Source: an uncultured Sphingobacteriia bacterium | GTDB lineage: Bacteria > Bacteroidota > Bacteroidia > Chitinophagales > Chitinophagaceae | Length of the DNA stretch: 12,183 nucleotides | Direction: 5' to 3' | Assembly (NCBI GenBank): GCA_945957225.1 | Contig: CAMFKK010000034.1 | Span: forward strand, 1 to 12,183 | In this document: piece after piece, positions 1-6,135 of the stretch | Numbering within the stretch: the stretch's first letter is position 1 | How the letters are laid out: every line of letters starts with the position of its first letter | Made by a program: the position numbers and the translations under genes | The notes under the pieces: model-generated | Told to the model about the DNA's origin: nothing | The model's database searches: none | Seen by the model: the letters and a program-made list of their open reading frames with translations, nothing else

Positions 1-14
1 TGTATAAGAGACAG
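1..14. other. Residual Tn5/Nextera adapter (mosaic-end remnant)
   Basis: The first 14 bases, TGTATAAGAGACAG, are identical to the inner 14 bases of the 19-bp Tn5 mosaic end used in Nextera tagmentation libraries. They sit exactly at the window edge, as expected for untrimmed adapter at a contig end. They should not be read as genome, and codons of the leftward gene that fall here are artificial. A genomic match by chance is possible but unlikely for a 14-mer placed exactly at the end. Confidence 0.9.
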
Positions 15-99
15 CAACAGAACCTTTTATGGGTTTTGTTTGTGCTGCCAATTGTAGCAAGCATCCCATAAAAAAGATAAAAATTTGAATTTTTTTCAT
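15..99 (-). CDS. Secreted protein, N-terminal fragment (cut by contig end)
   Basis: An ATG at 99-97 on the minus strand opens a frame with no stop to the edge of the genomic sequence. The 28 genomic codons give MKKIQIFIFFMGCLLQLAAQ followed by TKPIKGSV. This is a classic Sec signal peptide: two lysines, a hydrophobic core rich in Ile, Phe and Leu, and a likely signal peptidase I site near LAAQ. The Cys at residue 13 lies inside the hydrophobic core and does not make a convincing lipobox. The mature start, KPIKGSV, could begin a carboxypeptidase-regulatory-like domain or an enzyme, but too little remains to say. The gene is divergent from the LacI regulator and shares its upstream spacer, so it may belong to the same sugar regulon. 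Function is unknown; existence is supported mainly by the signal peptide. Confidence 0.6.
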
Positions 100-342
100 A
101 CAGCAAGTTTGTTTTAAACAGTTGACTAAGTTTAAGATTCCTTGAATCTACTTGCGTGCTAATAGAAACTAAAAGAGAAGCTGTTACATGCAATATTTAC
201 TAATTTCTTTGAAAATCAGAAAAGCAGAAACTTGGCTTCATCTGGCAATTATTACAGGCAAGCAAATAATCCAATGAAATCTAATACCAAAGTAGCTTAG
301 TTTTCAAAGGTTAAAACTGTTTAGGAATTGTTTAATTACGCA

Positions 343-360
343 ATCGTTCCCGGTATCGAT
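343..360. promoter_or_regulatory. Putative LacI-family operator, copy 1 (upstream of lacI)
   Basis: The 18-mer ATCGTTCCCGGTATCGAT is an imperfect palindrome centred on CCGG, symmetric at 14 of 18 positions. LacI-family operators are typically even palindromes with a central CG. It is nearly the same as the site at 9608-9625. Over the 23-bp alignment starting at ACGCAA (338-360 against 9603-9625) 20 positions are identical, and the core CGTTCCCGGTA is shared exactly. Its place 152 bp before the regulator start suggests autoregulation, possibly with control of the divergent gene. That the neighbouring LacI protein binds it is inference. Confidence 0.6.
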
Positions 361-384
361 ACCAAATTTTACCTTTCATATTTT

Positions 385-392
385 CAAACATA
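385..392 (-). promoter_or_regulatory. Possible Bacteroidota -7 promoter element (leftward)
   Basis: On the minus strand this reads TATGTTTG, a full match to the TAnnTTTG -7 consensus of Bacteroidota housekeeping promoters. No TTG appears at the usual 19-21 bp upstream; the nearest candidate is about 29 bp away. If used, transcription would start near 380, run through the operator at 343-360, and leave a leader of about 280 nt before the secreted-protein gene. Weak support. Confidence 0.25.
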
Positions 393-512
393 CTTATCAG
401 ATTTAAAGATGAAATGGCTGTCAAAACTAGGGAGGAGCATAAATAGCCTTAAATAAAAATAAAATCAGTAATTTGGTTCTAGTTATTTAGAGTCTAATTC
501 TCACATTGAGCA

Positions 513-1538
513 ATGAAATACGAAGCTGTTACTATTAAAGATATTGCCAAAGCCTTGGGGTTATCCACTTCAACGGTTTCTAGGGCATTAAGGGACAGTT
601 ATGAGATTAGCCCAACTACCAAGAAACAAGTTCTTGAATATGCGGAACAAATCAATTATAAACCCAATCCAATTGCCCTAAGTTTAAAAGAAAAAAGAAG
701 TAGGTCTATTGGGGTAATTGTCTGCGAAATTGCCAATAGTTTCTTCTCTCAGGCCATAAATGGCATTGAGTCTATTGCCTATGACAAAGGTTATAATGTT
801 ATTATTTCTCAAAGTCATGAATCCTATGAAAGAGAAGTAATAGATCTTCAGTATTTAGCATCCAGGTCAATAGATGGGTTATTGATTTCAGTCTCAGCGG
901 AAACTGAGGATTTCTCCCACTTAAAAAATCTACATGACCGCGGATTTCCAATTGTATTTTTTGATAGAGTTGCTGAATCAATCCATACACATAAAGTAAT
1001 TGTAGACAACTTTAAAGGCGCCTATGATGCCACCAAACATTTGCTTGACAATGGCCATAAATATATTGCCAACTTAGCTGGTTCTCCACACCTTTCTATT
1101 ACAAAAGAAAGACTTGCTGGTTACTTAAAAGCCATAGAAGATTATGGTATTCCTTATGATGAATCTTATGTGGCTTATTGTCTTCATGGGGGTATGCTAT
1201 ATGAAGAAGTAGAAGTTGCATTGAATAAATTCACTTCACTAAAACAAATCCCTGACGCCATTGTGGCTTCAGCGGATAAGCTAACTACCAATTGTTTGCG
1301 TTATTTCAAAACAAAGGGAATAAAAGTTCCTGCAGACGTTGCACTAATGGGCTTTTCCAATTTGGATTTAACTGATTTATTATCTCCTTCTCTCTCTGTT
1401 GTAAAACAACCTGCCTTTCAAATGGGGCAATTGGCAACCGAATATCTGCTTCAATTAATTGAGAGCAAAAGACCTGTTACTGAATTTGAACACATAGTTC
1501 TTCCCTTGGAATTAATGATCAGAGAATCCTCTTTATAA
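513..1538 (+). CDS. LacI-family transcriptional regulator
   Basis: A cytoplasmic DNA-binding repressor or activator of 341 residues, normal for the LacI/GalR family. Residues 7-27 (TIKDIAKALGLSTSTVSRALR) form the N-terminal helix-turn-helix, with recognition helix around S18-L26. Residues 51-57 (PNPIALS) match the hinge helix that inserts in the minor groove of the operator. From about residue 64 (SRSIGVIV) the periplasmic-binding-protein-like sensor domain runs to the C-terminus, including DGLLIS near 120 and the family-typical PDAIVAS segment in the second half. The start is the first in-frame ATG and directly precedes the HTH. The gene faces the GH43 gene with only 11 bp between stop codons, so no terminator fits there. 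A putative operator lies upstream and another lies between susC and the MFS gene, so it probably controls both operons and itself. The effector cannot be read from sequence; a sugar or pectin breakdown product is likely. Confidence 0.95.
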   Translation: MKYEAVTIKDIAKALGLSTSTVSRALRDSYEISPTTKKQVLEYAEQINYKPNPIALSLKEKRSRSIGVIVCEIANSFFSQAINGIESIAYDKGYNVIISQSHESYEREVIDLQYLASRSIDGLLISVSAETEDFSHLKNLHDRGFPIVFFDRVAESIHTHKVIVDNFKGAYDATKHLLDNGHKYIANLAGSPHLSITKERLAGYLKAIEDYGIPYDESYVAYCLHGGMLYEEVEVALNKFTSLKQIPDAIVASADKLTTNCLRYFKTKGIKVPADVALMGFSNLDLTDLLSPSLSVVKQPAFQMGQLATEYLLQLIESKRPVTEFEHIVLPLELMIRESSL

Positions 1539-1549
1539 CCCAAATATGC

Positions 1550-3181
1550 TTATGGTAGCATTGGTTCAACTCTAAACCAATCAATATCGGCGTAGCCACC
1601 ATCATTGGTATTTTCTGTTCTGGTACAATATAAACCTATTTTAGCACCAATCCACCTACTTACTTCGGCTTGAAATGGCTTGTCAATGGTTGAATATTCT
1701 TTGTCATTCCAACTATAACTAAATTGACAAATACCATTTGCACCCACCTTAACCCTTAACCAAATTAGGTTGCCAATATTTTCAGCCAGCGTTTGCTCAA
1801 TTTCTTTAGTTCCTTTTTGTGCATCTTTACAAGTTGTATAAATCAAATTTATTCCAGACTTGGTAGTTTTAAATCCTAGGGATGCAAAACTATATCCCAT
1901 GACTACTAATCCCACTTTTTCATTACTGATTTTTGTATTGGGATAAAATAGGATTTTGGTAGTTACCATAAATTTTTCTGCTGGAAATTTTTGTTGTAAT
2001 ACATTGGGTACATCCCAAAGATTTTTAGCAGAATCAGGTAATTTGTCTGCATATAATCGCAAAGAAGCTTTTTCTTGGTTCATAAAATACCAGGTTCCTT
2101 TTGCATTTGCCTGCCATTGCCATTGTTTGCCCAATTGCAATCCATTAAACTCATCAGATTCTGCCGGAGTTTGTATGGGCCAGATTTTCCCAACATTGGG
2201 TTTTTGATAAGTTAAAACAGGTTCTCCTTTACCCGTATTCTTTTTATCTAAACCAATTATAGGCCAATCATTCACCCATTTCATGGGTTGCAAATGCATC
2301 ACTCTTCCATAGACACCCTTGTCTTGAAAATGCAAGAACCAGTCTTCCCCAGTTTGGGTATCTACCCAAGCTCCTTGGTGTGGACCATTGATTGGAGAAG
2401 AACCTTGATCCATCACAACTTTTCTCTCATAAGGACCATAAATATTTTTGGAGCGCAAGACCAATTGCCATCCTGTAGCAACACCTCCCGCAGGTGCAAA
2501 AATGTAGTAATAACCGTTTCTCTGATAGATTTTTGGTCCTTCAATAGTGGGGTCTTTTTCATGACCATCATAAACAATCACACCCTGATCCATTACTTTA
2601 TCTGCACTGGCATTCAACTTTTTTATTGTTAGGATACTTTTAATTCCTGCTCTTGAACCAGCCCATCCATGTATCAAATAATTTTGTCCCGTTTTGTCCC
2701 ATAATACAGCCGGATCAATCAAACCCTTACCCGCTTCTACCAATACTGGCTGCGACCATGGTCCAGCTGGGTTCTTTGCCTTAACAAGAAAAATTCCAAA
2801 ATCTGGATCAGGATAATAGATATAAAATTCTCCTTTATAAAATCTTATGCTTGGGGCCCAAACGCCACCACCATGCTGTGGCTTTGCATAAAAATCTGCC
2901 GGTGATAAACTTGTTAGGGCGTGGCCAATAATCTTCCAATTAACCAAGTCTTTGGAATGTAAAATTGGAAGCCCAGGGATGGCTTCAAAAGAAGAAGCCA
3001 CCAAATAATAATCTTCTCCAACCCGAATTGCATCAGGATCAGAATAATCAGCGTGTAATACCGGATTTTGGTATTTTCCATTCCCCAGATCGGCTACCCA
3101 AACCTTAGACAACTGACTTGTTTGAGCCATACTTAATATGGCTAAAGGATATACTAGTAATACTACCAATAATTGTTTCAT
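1550..3181 (-). CDS. Glycoside hydrolase family 43 with C-terminal beta-sandwich domain
   Basis: A secreted exo-type glycosidase, probably alpha-L-arabinofuranosidase and/or beta-xylosidase acting on arabinose- or xylose-bearing side chains in the periplasm or at the surface. Residues 1-20 (ending LSMAQ) are a Sec signal peptide. The five-bladed propeller covers about 35-325. The GH43 catalytic triad is visible: base Asp48 in DYSDPD, pKa-tuning Asp156 in GLIDPAV, and acid Glu214 in TIEGPKIY. Residues about 340-543 form the concanavalin-like GH43 C2 domain, starting at SDEFNG and ending with GGYADIDWFRVEP. The layout and motifs such as FAPAGGVATGWQ resemble subfamily 12-type enzymes with a C-terminal sandwich, but the subfamily is uncertain. 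It is the last gene of the minus-strand operon, 13 bp after the pectinesterase stop, so the two are probably co-transcribed and co-translated. Length and active site look intact. Substrate within the family is not decided by sequence. Confidence 0.93.
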   Translation of the reverse strand: MKQLLVVLLVYPLAILSMAQTSQLSKVWVADLGNGKYQNPVLHADYSDPDAIRVGEDYYLVASSFEAIPGLPILHSKDLVNWKIIGHALTSLSPADFYAKPQHGGGVWAPSIRFYKGEFYIYYPDPDFGIFLVKAKNPAGPWSQPVLVEAGKGLIDPAVLWDKTGQNYLIHGWAGSRAGIKSILTIKKLNASADKVMDQGVIVYDGHEKDPTIEGPKIYQRNGYYYIFAPAGGVATGWQLVLRSKNIYGPYERKVVMDQGSSPINGPHQGAWVDTQTGEDWFLHFQDKGVYGRVMHLQPMKWVNDWPIIGLDKKNTGKGEPVLTYQKPNVGKIWPIQTPAESDEFNGLQLGKQWQWQANAKGTWYFMNQEKASLRLYADKLPDSAKNLWDVPNVLQQKFPAEKFMVTTKILFYPNTKISNEKVGLVVMGYSFASLGFKTTKSGINLIYTTCKDAQKGTKEIEQTLAENIGNLIWLRVKVGANGICQFSYSWNDKEYSTIDKPFQAEVSRWIGAKIGLYCTRTENTNDGGYADIDWFRVEPMLP

Positions 3182-3194
3182 ATTGATTCAAATT

Positions 3195-4208
3195 TTAAGG
3201 CAAGGGCCACCATCCGTCTTGTCCTTTTAATATTCTTTTGGGTTGATAGGCTTTGCTTTCTTTTATGCTCAACTGTTTTGACCACGTAACCCTACTATTG
3301 GTTGAAGCACCAGCACCCGTATTTTCAAATTCAGCGTAATAAGCTGTTTTTTCTTTATTTGGAAACATAGCATCTCCTTTCCATTCATTCCAACCTTCCG
3401 CCACAATATGCGCACCCAATTCACAATGCAGGAACACAGTTTTAGCATAGGGCCGCCAAGGTCTTCCCAGAAAGACTTTTGTGGCAGCGTGGTCCGCAAT
3501 TAATTTACATCCTAGAAAAACAAAACCATACAACTGTCTTTGTGTAGTAGATGCAGCAGTAATATAAGAATTGACCAAGCTCTTGATGACACAGTTTTCA
3601 AAAACCGATATTGCATCTCCAAAGATAAAATCAGTAGTCCCTTCTATATAGCAATCCAAAAAATATTGTCTGTTATTTTCCTTGGTCAGATACAAGGTAT
3701 CTTGGTTGCCTAATAGTTTACAATTTTTTATCAATACCCTATCGGCTTCAATATGCAATGCAACTGCTTGTCCTACCCTTCCAGCGGTATTTTCAATAGT
3801 TAGGTTTTCAACTGTGCAATCATTCCCCTGAATGAGCACAGTGAAAGAGGTAAATGTTCCCAATTTATCCCTTGCATATTGATCCTTTCCATTTGGTGCA
3901 TTTTTTCCAGAATAATCATCATAACTAATAATAGTTCCTTCTTTGGACTCTCCAATTAAAGAAATATTGGTCTTCCAAGCTGGAACAATGAGTTTTTCAT
4001 GATACCGTCCATTCTTGATATGAATGGTTACCCTGTTACTATTCAAATCTCTGGTTGAATTGATAGCTTCTTGAATGGACTTGTAATTACCTGAACCGTC
4101 TAATGCTACTTTAATTTGTTTGGGATAAGGTGTTTGGGTAAATGCCTTAGTGAAACCAAGAAACATTACTGTAAATGCTATACAACAAAATACTGATTTC
4201 ATAACCAT
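3195..4208 (-). CDS. Pectinesterase (carbohydrate esterase family 8)
   Basis: A secreted pectin methylesterase that removes methyl groups from homogalacturonan, giving pectate and methanol. The protein is 337 residues with a signal peptide of about 25 residues (ending KAFTQ). The rest is a right-handed beta-helix of the CE8 family, beginning with the typical VALDGSGNYKSIQEAIN at about 34-50. Active-site features are all present: Gln147 in GQAVALH, Gln169 and Asp170 in GNQDTLY, the nucleophile Asp193 in GTTDFIFG, and Arg249 and Trp251 in LGRPWRPY. It ends with GWWPLP after an Asp-Gly turn. Two starts are possible, ATG at 4208 and ATG at 4202 (MKSVF), which differ by two residues; the second gives a more typical signal peptide. 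The gene lies 83 bp after susD, behind a terminator and a candidate promoter, and 13 bp before the GH43 gene. No pectate lyase or polygalacturonase is seen in the window. Confidence 0.96.
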   Translation of the reverse strand: MVMKSVFCCIAFTVMFLGFTKAFTQTPYPKQIKVALDGSGNYKSIQEAINSTRDLNSNRVTIHIKNGRYHEKLIVPAWKTNISLIGESKEGTIISYDDYSGKNAPNGKDQYARDKLGTFTSFTVLIQGNDCTVENLTIENTAGRVGQAVALHIEADRVLIKNCKLLGNQDTLYLTKENNRQYFLDCYIEGTTDFIFGDAISVFENCVIKSLVNSYITAASTTQRQLYGFVFLGCKLIADHAATKVFLGRPWRPYAKTVFLHCELGAHIVAEGWNEWKGDAMFPNKEKTAYYAEFENTGAGASTNSRVTWSKQLSIKESKAYQPKRILKGQDGWWPLP

Positions 4209-4218
4209 CCTATAATGA

Positions 4219-4226
4219 CAAAGTTA
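4219..4226 (-). promoter_or_regulatory. Possible -7 promoter element for pectinesterase/GH43
   Basis: On the minus strand this reads TAACTTTG, a full match to TAnnTTTG. It lies just after the terminator hairpin and 10 bp before the pectinesterase ATG at 4208, or 16 bp before the ATG at 4202. Transcription would start only a few bases before the gene, and no TTG is present 19-21 bp upstream because that place is occupied by the hairpin. It may allow separate expression of the two enzymes, but a chance match is possible. Confidence 0.35.
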
Positions 4227-4229
4227 ATG

Positions 4230-4265
4230 AAAAAAATAGGGCTGCCATTTACATAGCAGCCCTAT
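4230..4265 (-). terminator. Intrinsic terminator/attenuator after susD
   Basis: A perfect 10-bp inverted repeat, ATAGGGCTGC (4236-4245) and GCAGCCCTAT (4256-4265), has a 10-base loop. On the minus strand the stem is followed at once by seven T residues (4230-4236). This is a textbook rho-independent terminator for leftward transcription, located 26 bp past the susD stop. The stem core has six G-C pairs, so it should be stable. It lies within the operon, before the two enzyme genes, so it probably lowers enzyme transcript relative to susCD instead of ending the unit completely. Confidence 0.88.
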
Positions 4266-4291
4266 CTATTAAACATACAAAGTCCCCAATA

Positions 4292-6112
4292 TTAATATCC
4301 AGGATTTTGTGTTAAGTTAATATTAGCATCCCTTGCAGGTTGAGGCAACGGCAATAATTCAGATTTACCAGTTGTAAATCCTGTTGCATACCTAGATAAA
4401 GCTGTTGTATTAATTGCAGCACTCAACCAAGTAACCTTTGTAGTGCCTGCAGGAGTTGAGGTTGGCGCTGTTTTATAGAAAGAGTTGGCCCAAAGACCAC
4501 CAGTAAAAGTATTGTTATCTGATGTACTACCTGTTCTAAAATACATTGCTGTTGGTAAGGAATTATAAGGAGCGGATAATGTTGACATGGCCGTTAAAGC
4601 AGCTTTAGTATCTGCAATTTTTTTAGCCAACAAATTCCATCTAATCAGATCAAATTTACGAACTCCCTCACCTCCTAATTCTAATGAACGTTCTTTAACT
4701 ATTGCATCAAAAAAAGTTGATTTACTTAATCCTGAAGGAAGATCAACTGTTGCATCTGCTGTACCAATAGCTTTACCATACCCTCTTCTTCTTACTTGGT
4801 TTACCGCATTATAAGCAGTAGCAGTTGGACCATTTAATTCATTTTCGGCCTCAGCATACATTAATAATACGTCTGAATATCTTAAGATCTGCCATTTTAA
4901 TCCAAAATATTGGATAGCATTGGTTGGTGCATAAGAAGGGTTGGTAATCCAGTCTCTTCTATATTTTCCATCACAGATTGCAGTAATTGCTTGCCCTATT
5001 TTGGTAACACCATCAGCAGCAACATTATAAACGGCACAAGTTACATCACGTCTTAAATCCGTGCTATCAAATGCATAGAAATAGGTAGGCAACACATTGA
5101 TACTTTTGTTACCCAGGTTGTTAACGGTTGGGCCATTATAATAAGCCAATTTGGTATCCGCAGCTGCAACACCGCCAATTCCACTTGCTTGGAACATCAG
5201 CTCACCTTGTGGATCTGCAACATCATGTTCATTTACCTGATCTTTCCAAAGTGCTATAAAACTTGGATTTAAAGCATGCTGATTGGAACTCATGATTTCA
5301 TTACACTCATCTTTTGCAATTTGATAGTAGGTTAGATAATCTGCATTTCTTTTCATGTTACCGTCACTTCTTAATGCATAACCACCACGGAATAAGGCAA
5401 TTTTTGCTCTTAAGCCTTTTACCGTTCCCTTGGTAATACGCTCATCCATTGGATCTCCAATGGCAGCCAACTCATTACGCCAAGGAACTAGGTCTGCAGC
5501 AATTTTCAAATCAGCTAATAACCTATTATAAATGGTATCTCTATCTGTTCTTACAGGAAATGGATCTGAAGATGCTAATTCAGAAGCTGGTCTAAAATGT
5601 GCAGGCAAATCACCCCAATTTACAATAGCTTGAAAATAATACTGCGCCCTAAGTGTCAATGCCTCTCCATACATTCTACGTAATTGTTTTTTCTCTTGTT
5701 CAGTGCCATTGTTATACATATCCATTTTAGGAATATTGGCTATACAGATATTGGAAAATTCAATTCCCGTAAAGAGTTGATTAAATGGATTGGTTATTTG
5801 AGCGTTTCCAGATGTTGCAGCATACCTAGCTATATCTCTTCTATCATTATCTGATGCTCCACCTGGACCTTGCATTTCATCGGTATCAACCGTATAATAC
5901 AAACTCAAACGGATCCCAAAACCCGCATCTCCCACCAAACGGCTGTAGGCTCCGGCTAATGCCTTATAGGCACTTGGCACATCGCTAAAAGCTACTTCTG
6001 CACTTACGTCTGTAATGGGTTGTTGGTCTAAAAACTTCTTGCATCCAGTTACCACCATAAGCAAAGCCAGTATGGCTGTAAAAGTCAGTTTATTAAAATA
6101 TATCTTATTCAT
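4292..6112 (-). CDS. SusD/RagB-family outer-membrane glycan-binding lipoprotein
   Basis: A surface lipoprotein of 606 residues that caps the SusC pore and captures glycan fragments. Residues 1-23 are a lipoprotein signal peptide with lipobox VTGC and lipidated Cys24, followed by the usual KKFLDQQP start. The SusD-like N-terminal region follows, with the TPR-type helix LRRMYGEALTLRAQYYF at 144-160 and NWGDLP just after. The RagB/SusD C-terminal region includes LRYSDVLLMYAEAENEL at 410-426. The protein ends with LPLPQPARDANINLTQNPGY, the characteristic SusD C-terminus, so it is complete. It lies 23 bp downstream of susC and is surely co-transcribed. Pairing with a pectinesterase and GH43 suggests a pectic ligand, but binding specificity cannot be read from the sequence. 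Confidence 0.97.
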   Translation of the reverse strand: MNKIYFNKLTFTAILALLMVVTGCKKFLDQQPITDVSAEVAFSDVPSAYKALAGAYSRLVGDAGFGIRLSLYYTVDTDEMQGPGGASDNDRRDIARYAATSGNAQITNPFNQLFTGIEFSNICIANIPKMDMYNNGTEQEKKQLRRMYGEALTLRAQYYFQAIVNWGDLPAHFRPASELASSDPFPVRTDRDTIYNRLLADLKIAADLVPWRNELAAIGDPMDERITKGTVKGLRAKIALFRGGYALRSDGNMKRNADYLTYYQIAKDECNEIMSSNQHALNPSFIALWKDQVNEHDVADPQGELMFQASGIGGVAAADTKLAYYNGPTVNNLGNKSINVLPTYFYAFDSTDLRRDVTCAVYNVAADGVTKIGQAITAICDGKYRRDWITNPSYAPTNAIQYFGLKWQILRYSDVLLMYAEAENELNGPTATAYNAVNQVRRRGYGKAIGTADATVDLPSGLSKSTFFDAIVKERSLELGGEGVRKFDLIRWNLLAKKIADTKAALTAMSTLSAPYNSLPTAMYFRTGSTSDNNTFTGGLWANSFYKTAPTSTPAGTTKVTWLSAAINTTALSRYATGFTTGKSELLPLPQPARDANINLTQNPGY

Positions 6113-6135
6113 TTTACAAAAATTTGTGGTTTGAA

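Larger units (their letters stand above)
100..512. other. Divergent intergenic region upstream of the lacI gene
   Basis: This 413-bp stretch separates the leftward secreted-protein gene from the rightward LacI gene. I see no supportable ORF or RNA gene in it. It holds the LacI-type operator copy at 343-360. A perfect 12-bp palindrome, GGTATCGATACC, at 352-363 overlaps the operator. A minus-strand TAnnTTTG element (TATGTTTG) lies at 392-385, and a one-mismatch plus-strand element (TACCTTTC) at 370-377. A short inverted repeat, AGATTC-CTT-GAATCT, lies at 135-149, about 36 bp before the leftward gene's start. The rest is AT-rich without clear structure. Confidence 0.7.

Noticed and set aside
1..14. 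Possible transposon end or insertion sequence
   Set aside because: The sequence is a Tn5 mosaic-end match exactly at the window edge with no transposase or target duplication, which fits library adapter rather than a resident element.
135..149. Inverted repeat AGATTC-CTT-GAATCT as a second operator or terminator
   Set aside because: The arms are only 6 bp, there is no T tract, no second copy was seen in the window, and such repeats arise by chance in AT-rich spacers.
352..363. Perfect palindrome GGTATCGATACC as an independent binding site
   Set aside because: It overlaps the putative operator and the 9608-9625 copy keeps CCGG-centred symmetry instead, so the shared motif is the better explanation.
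2288..2632. Plus-strand 114-codon open frame inside the GH43 gene
   Set aside because: It is antisense to the conserved catalytic domain including the Glu214 motif and shows no domain of its own.
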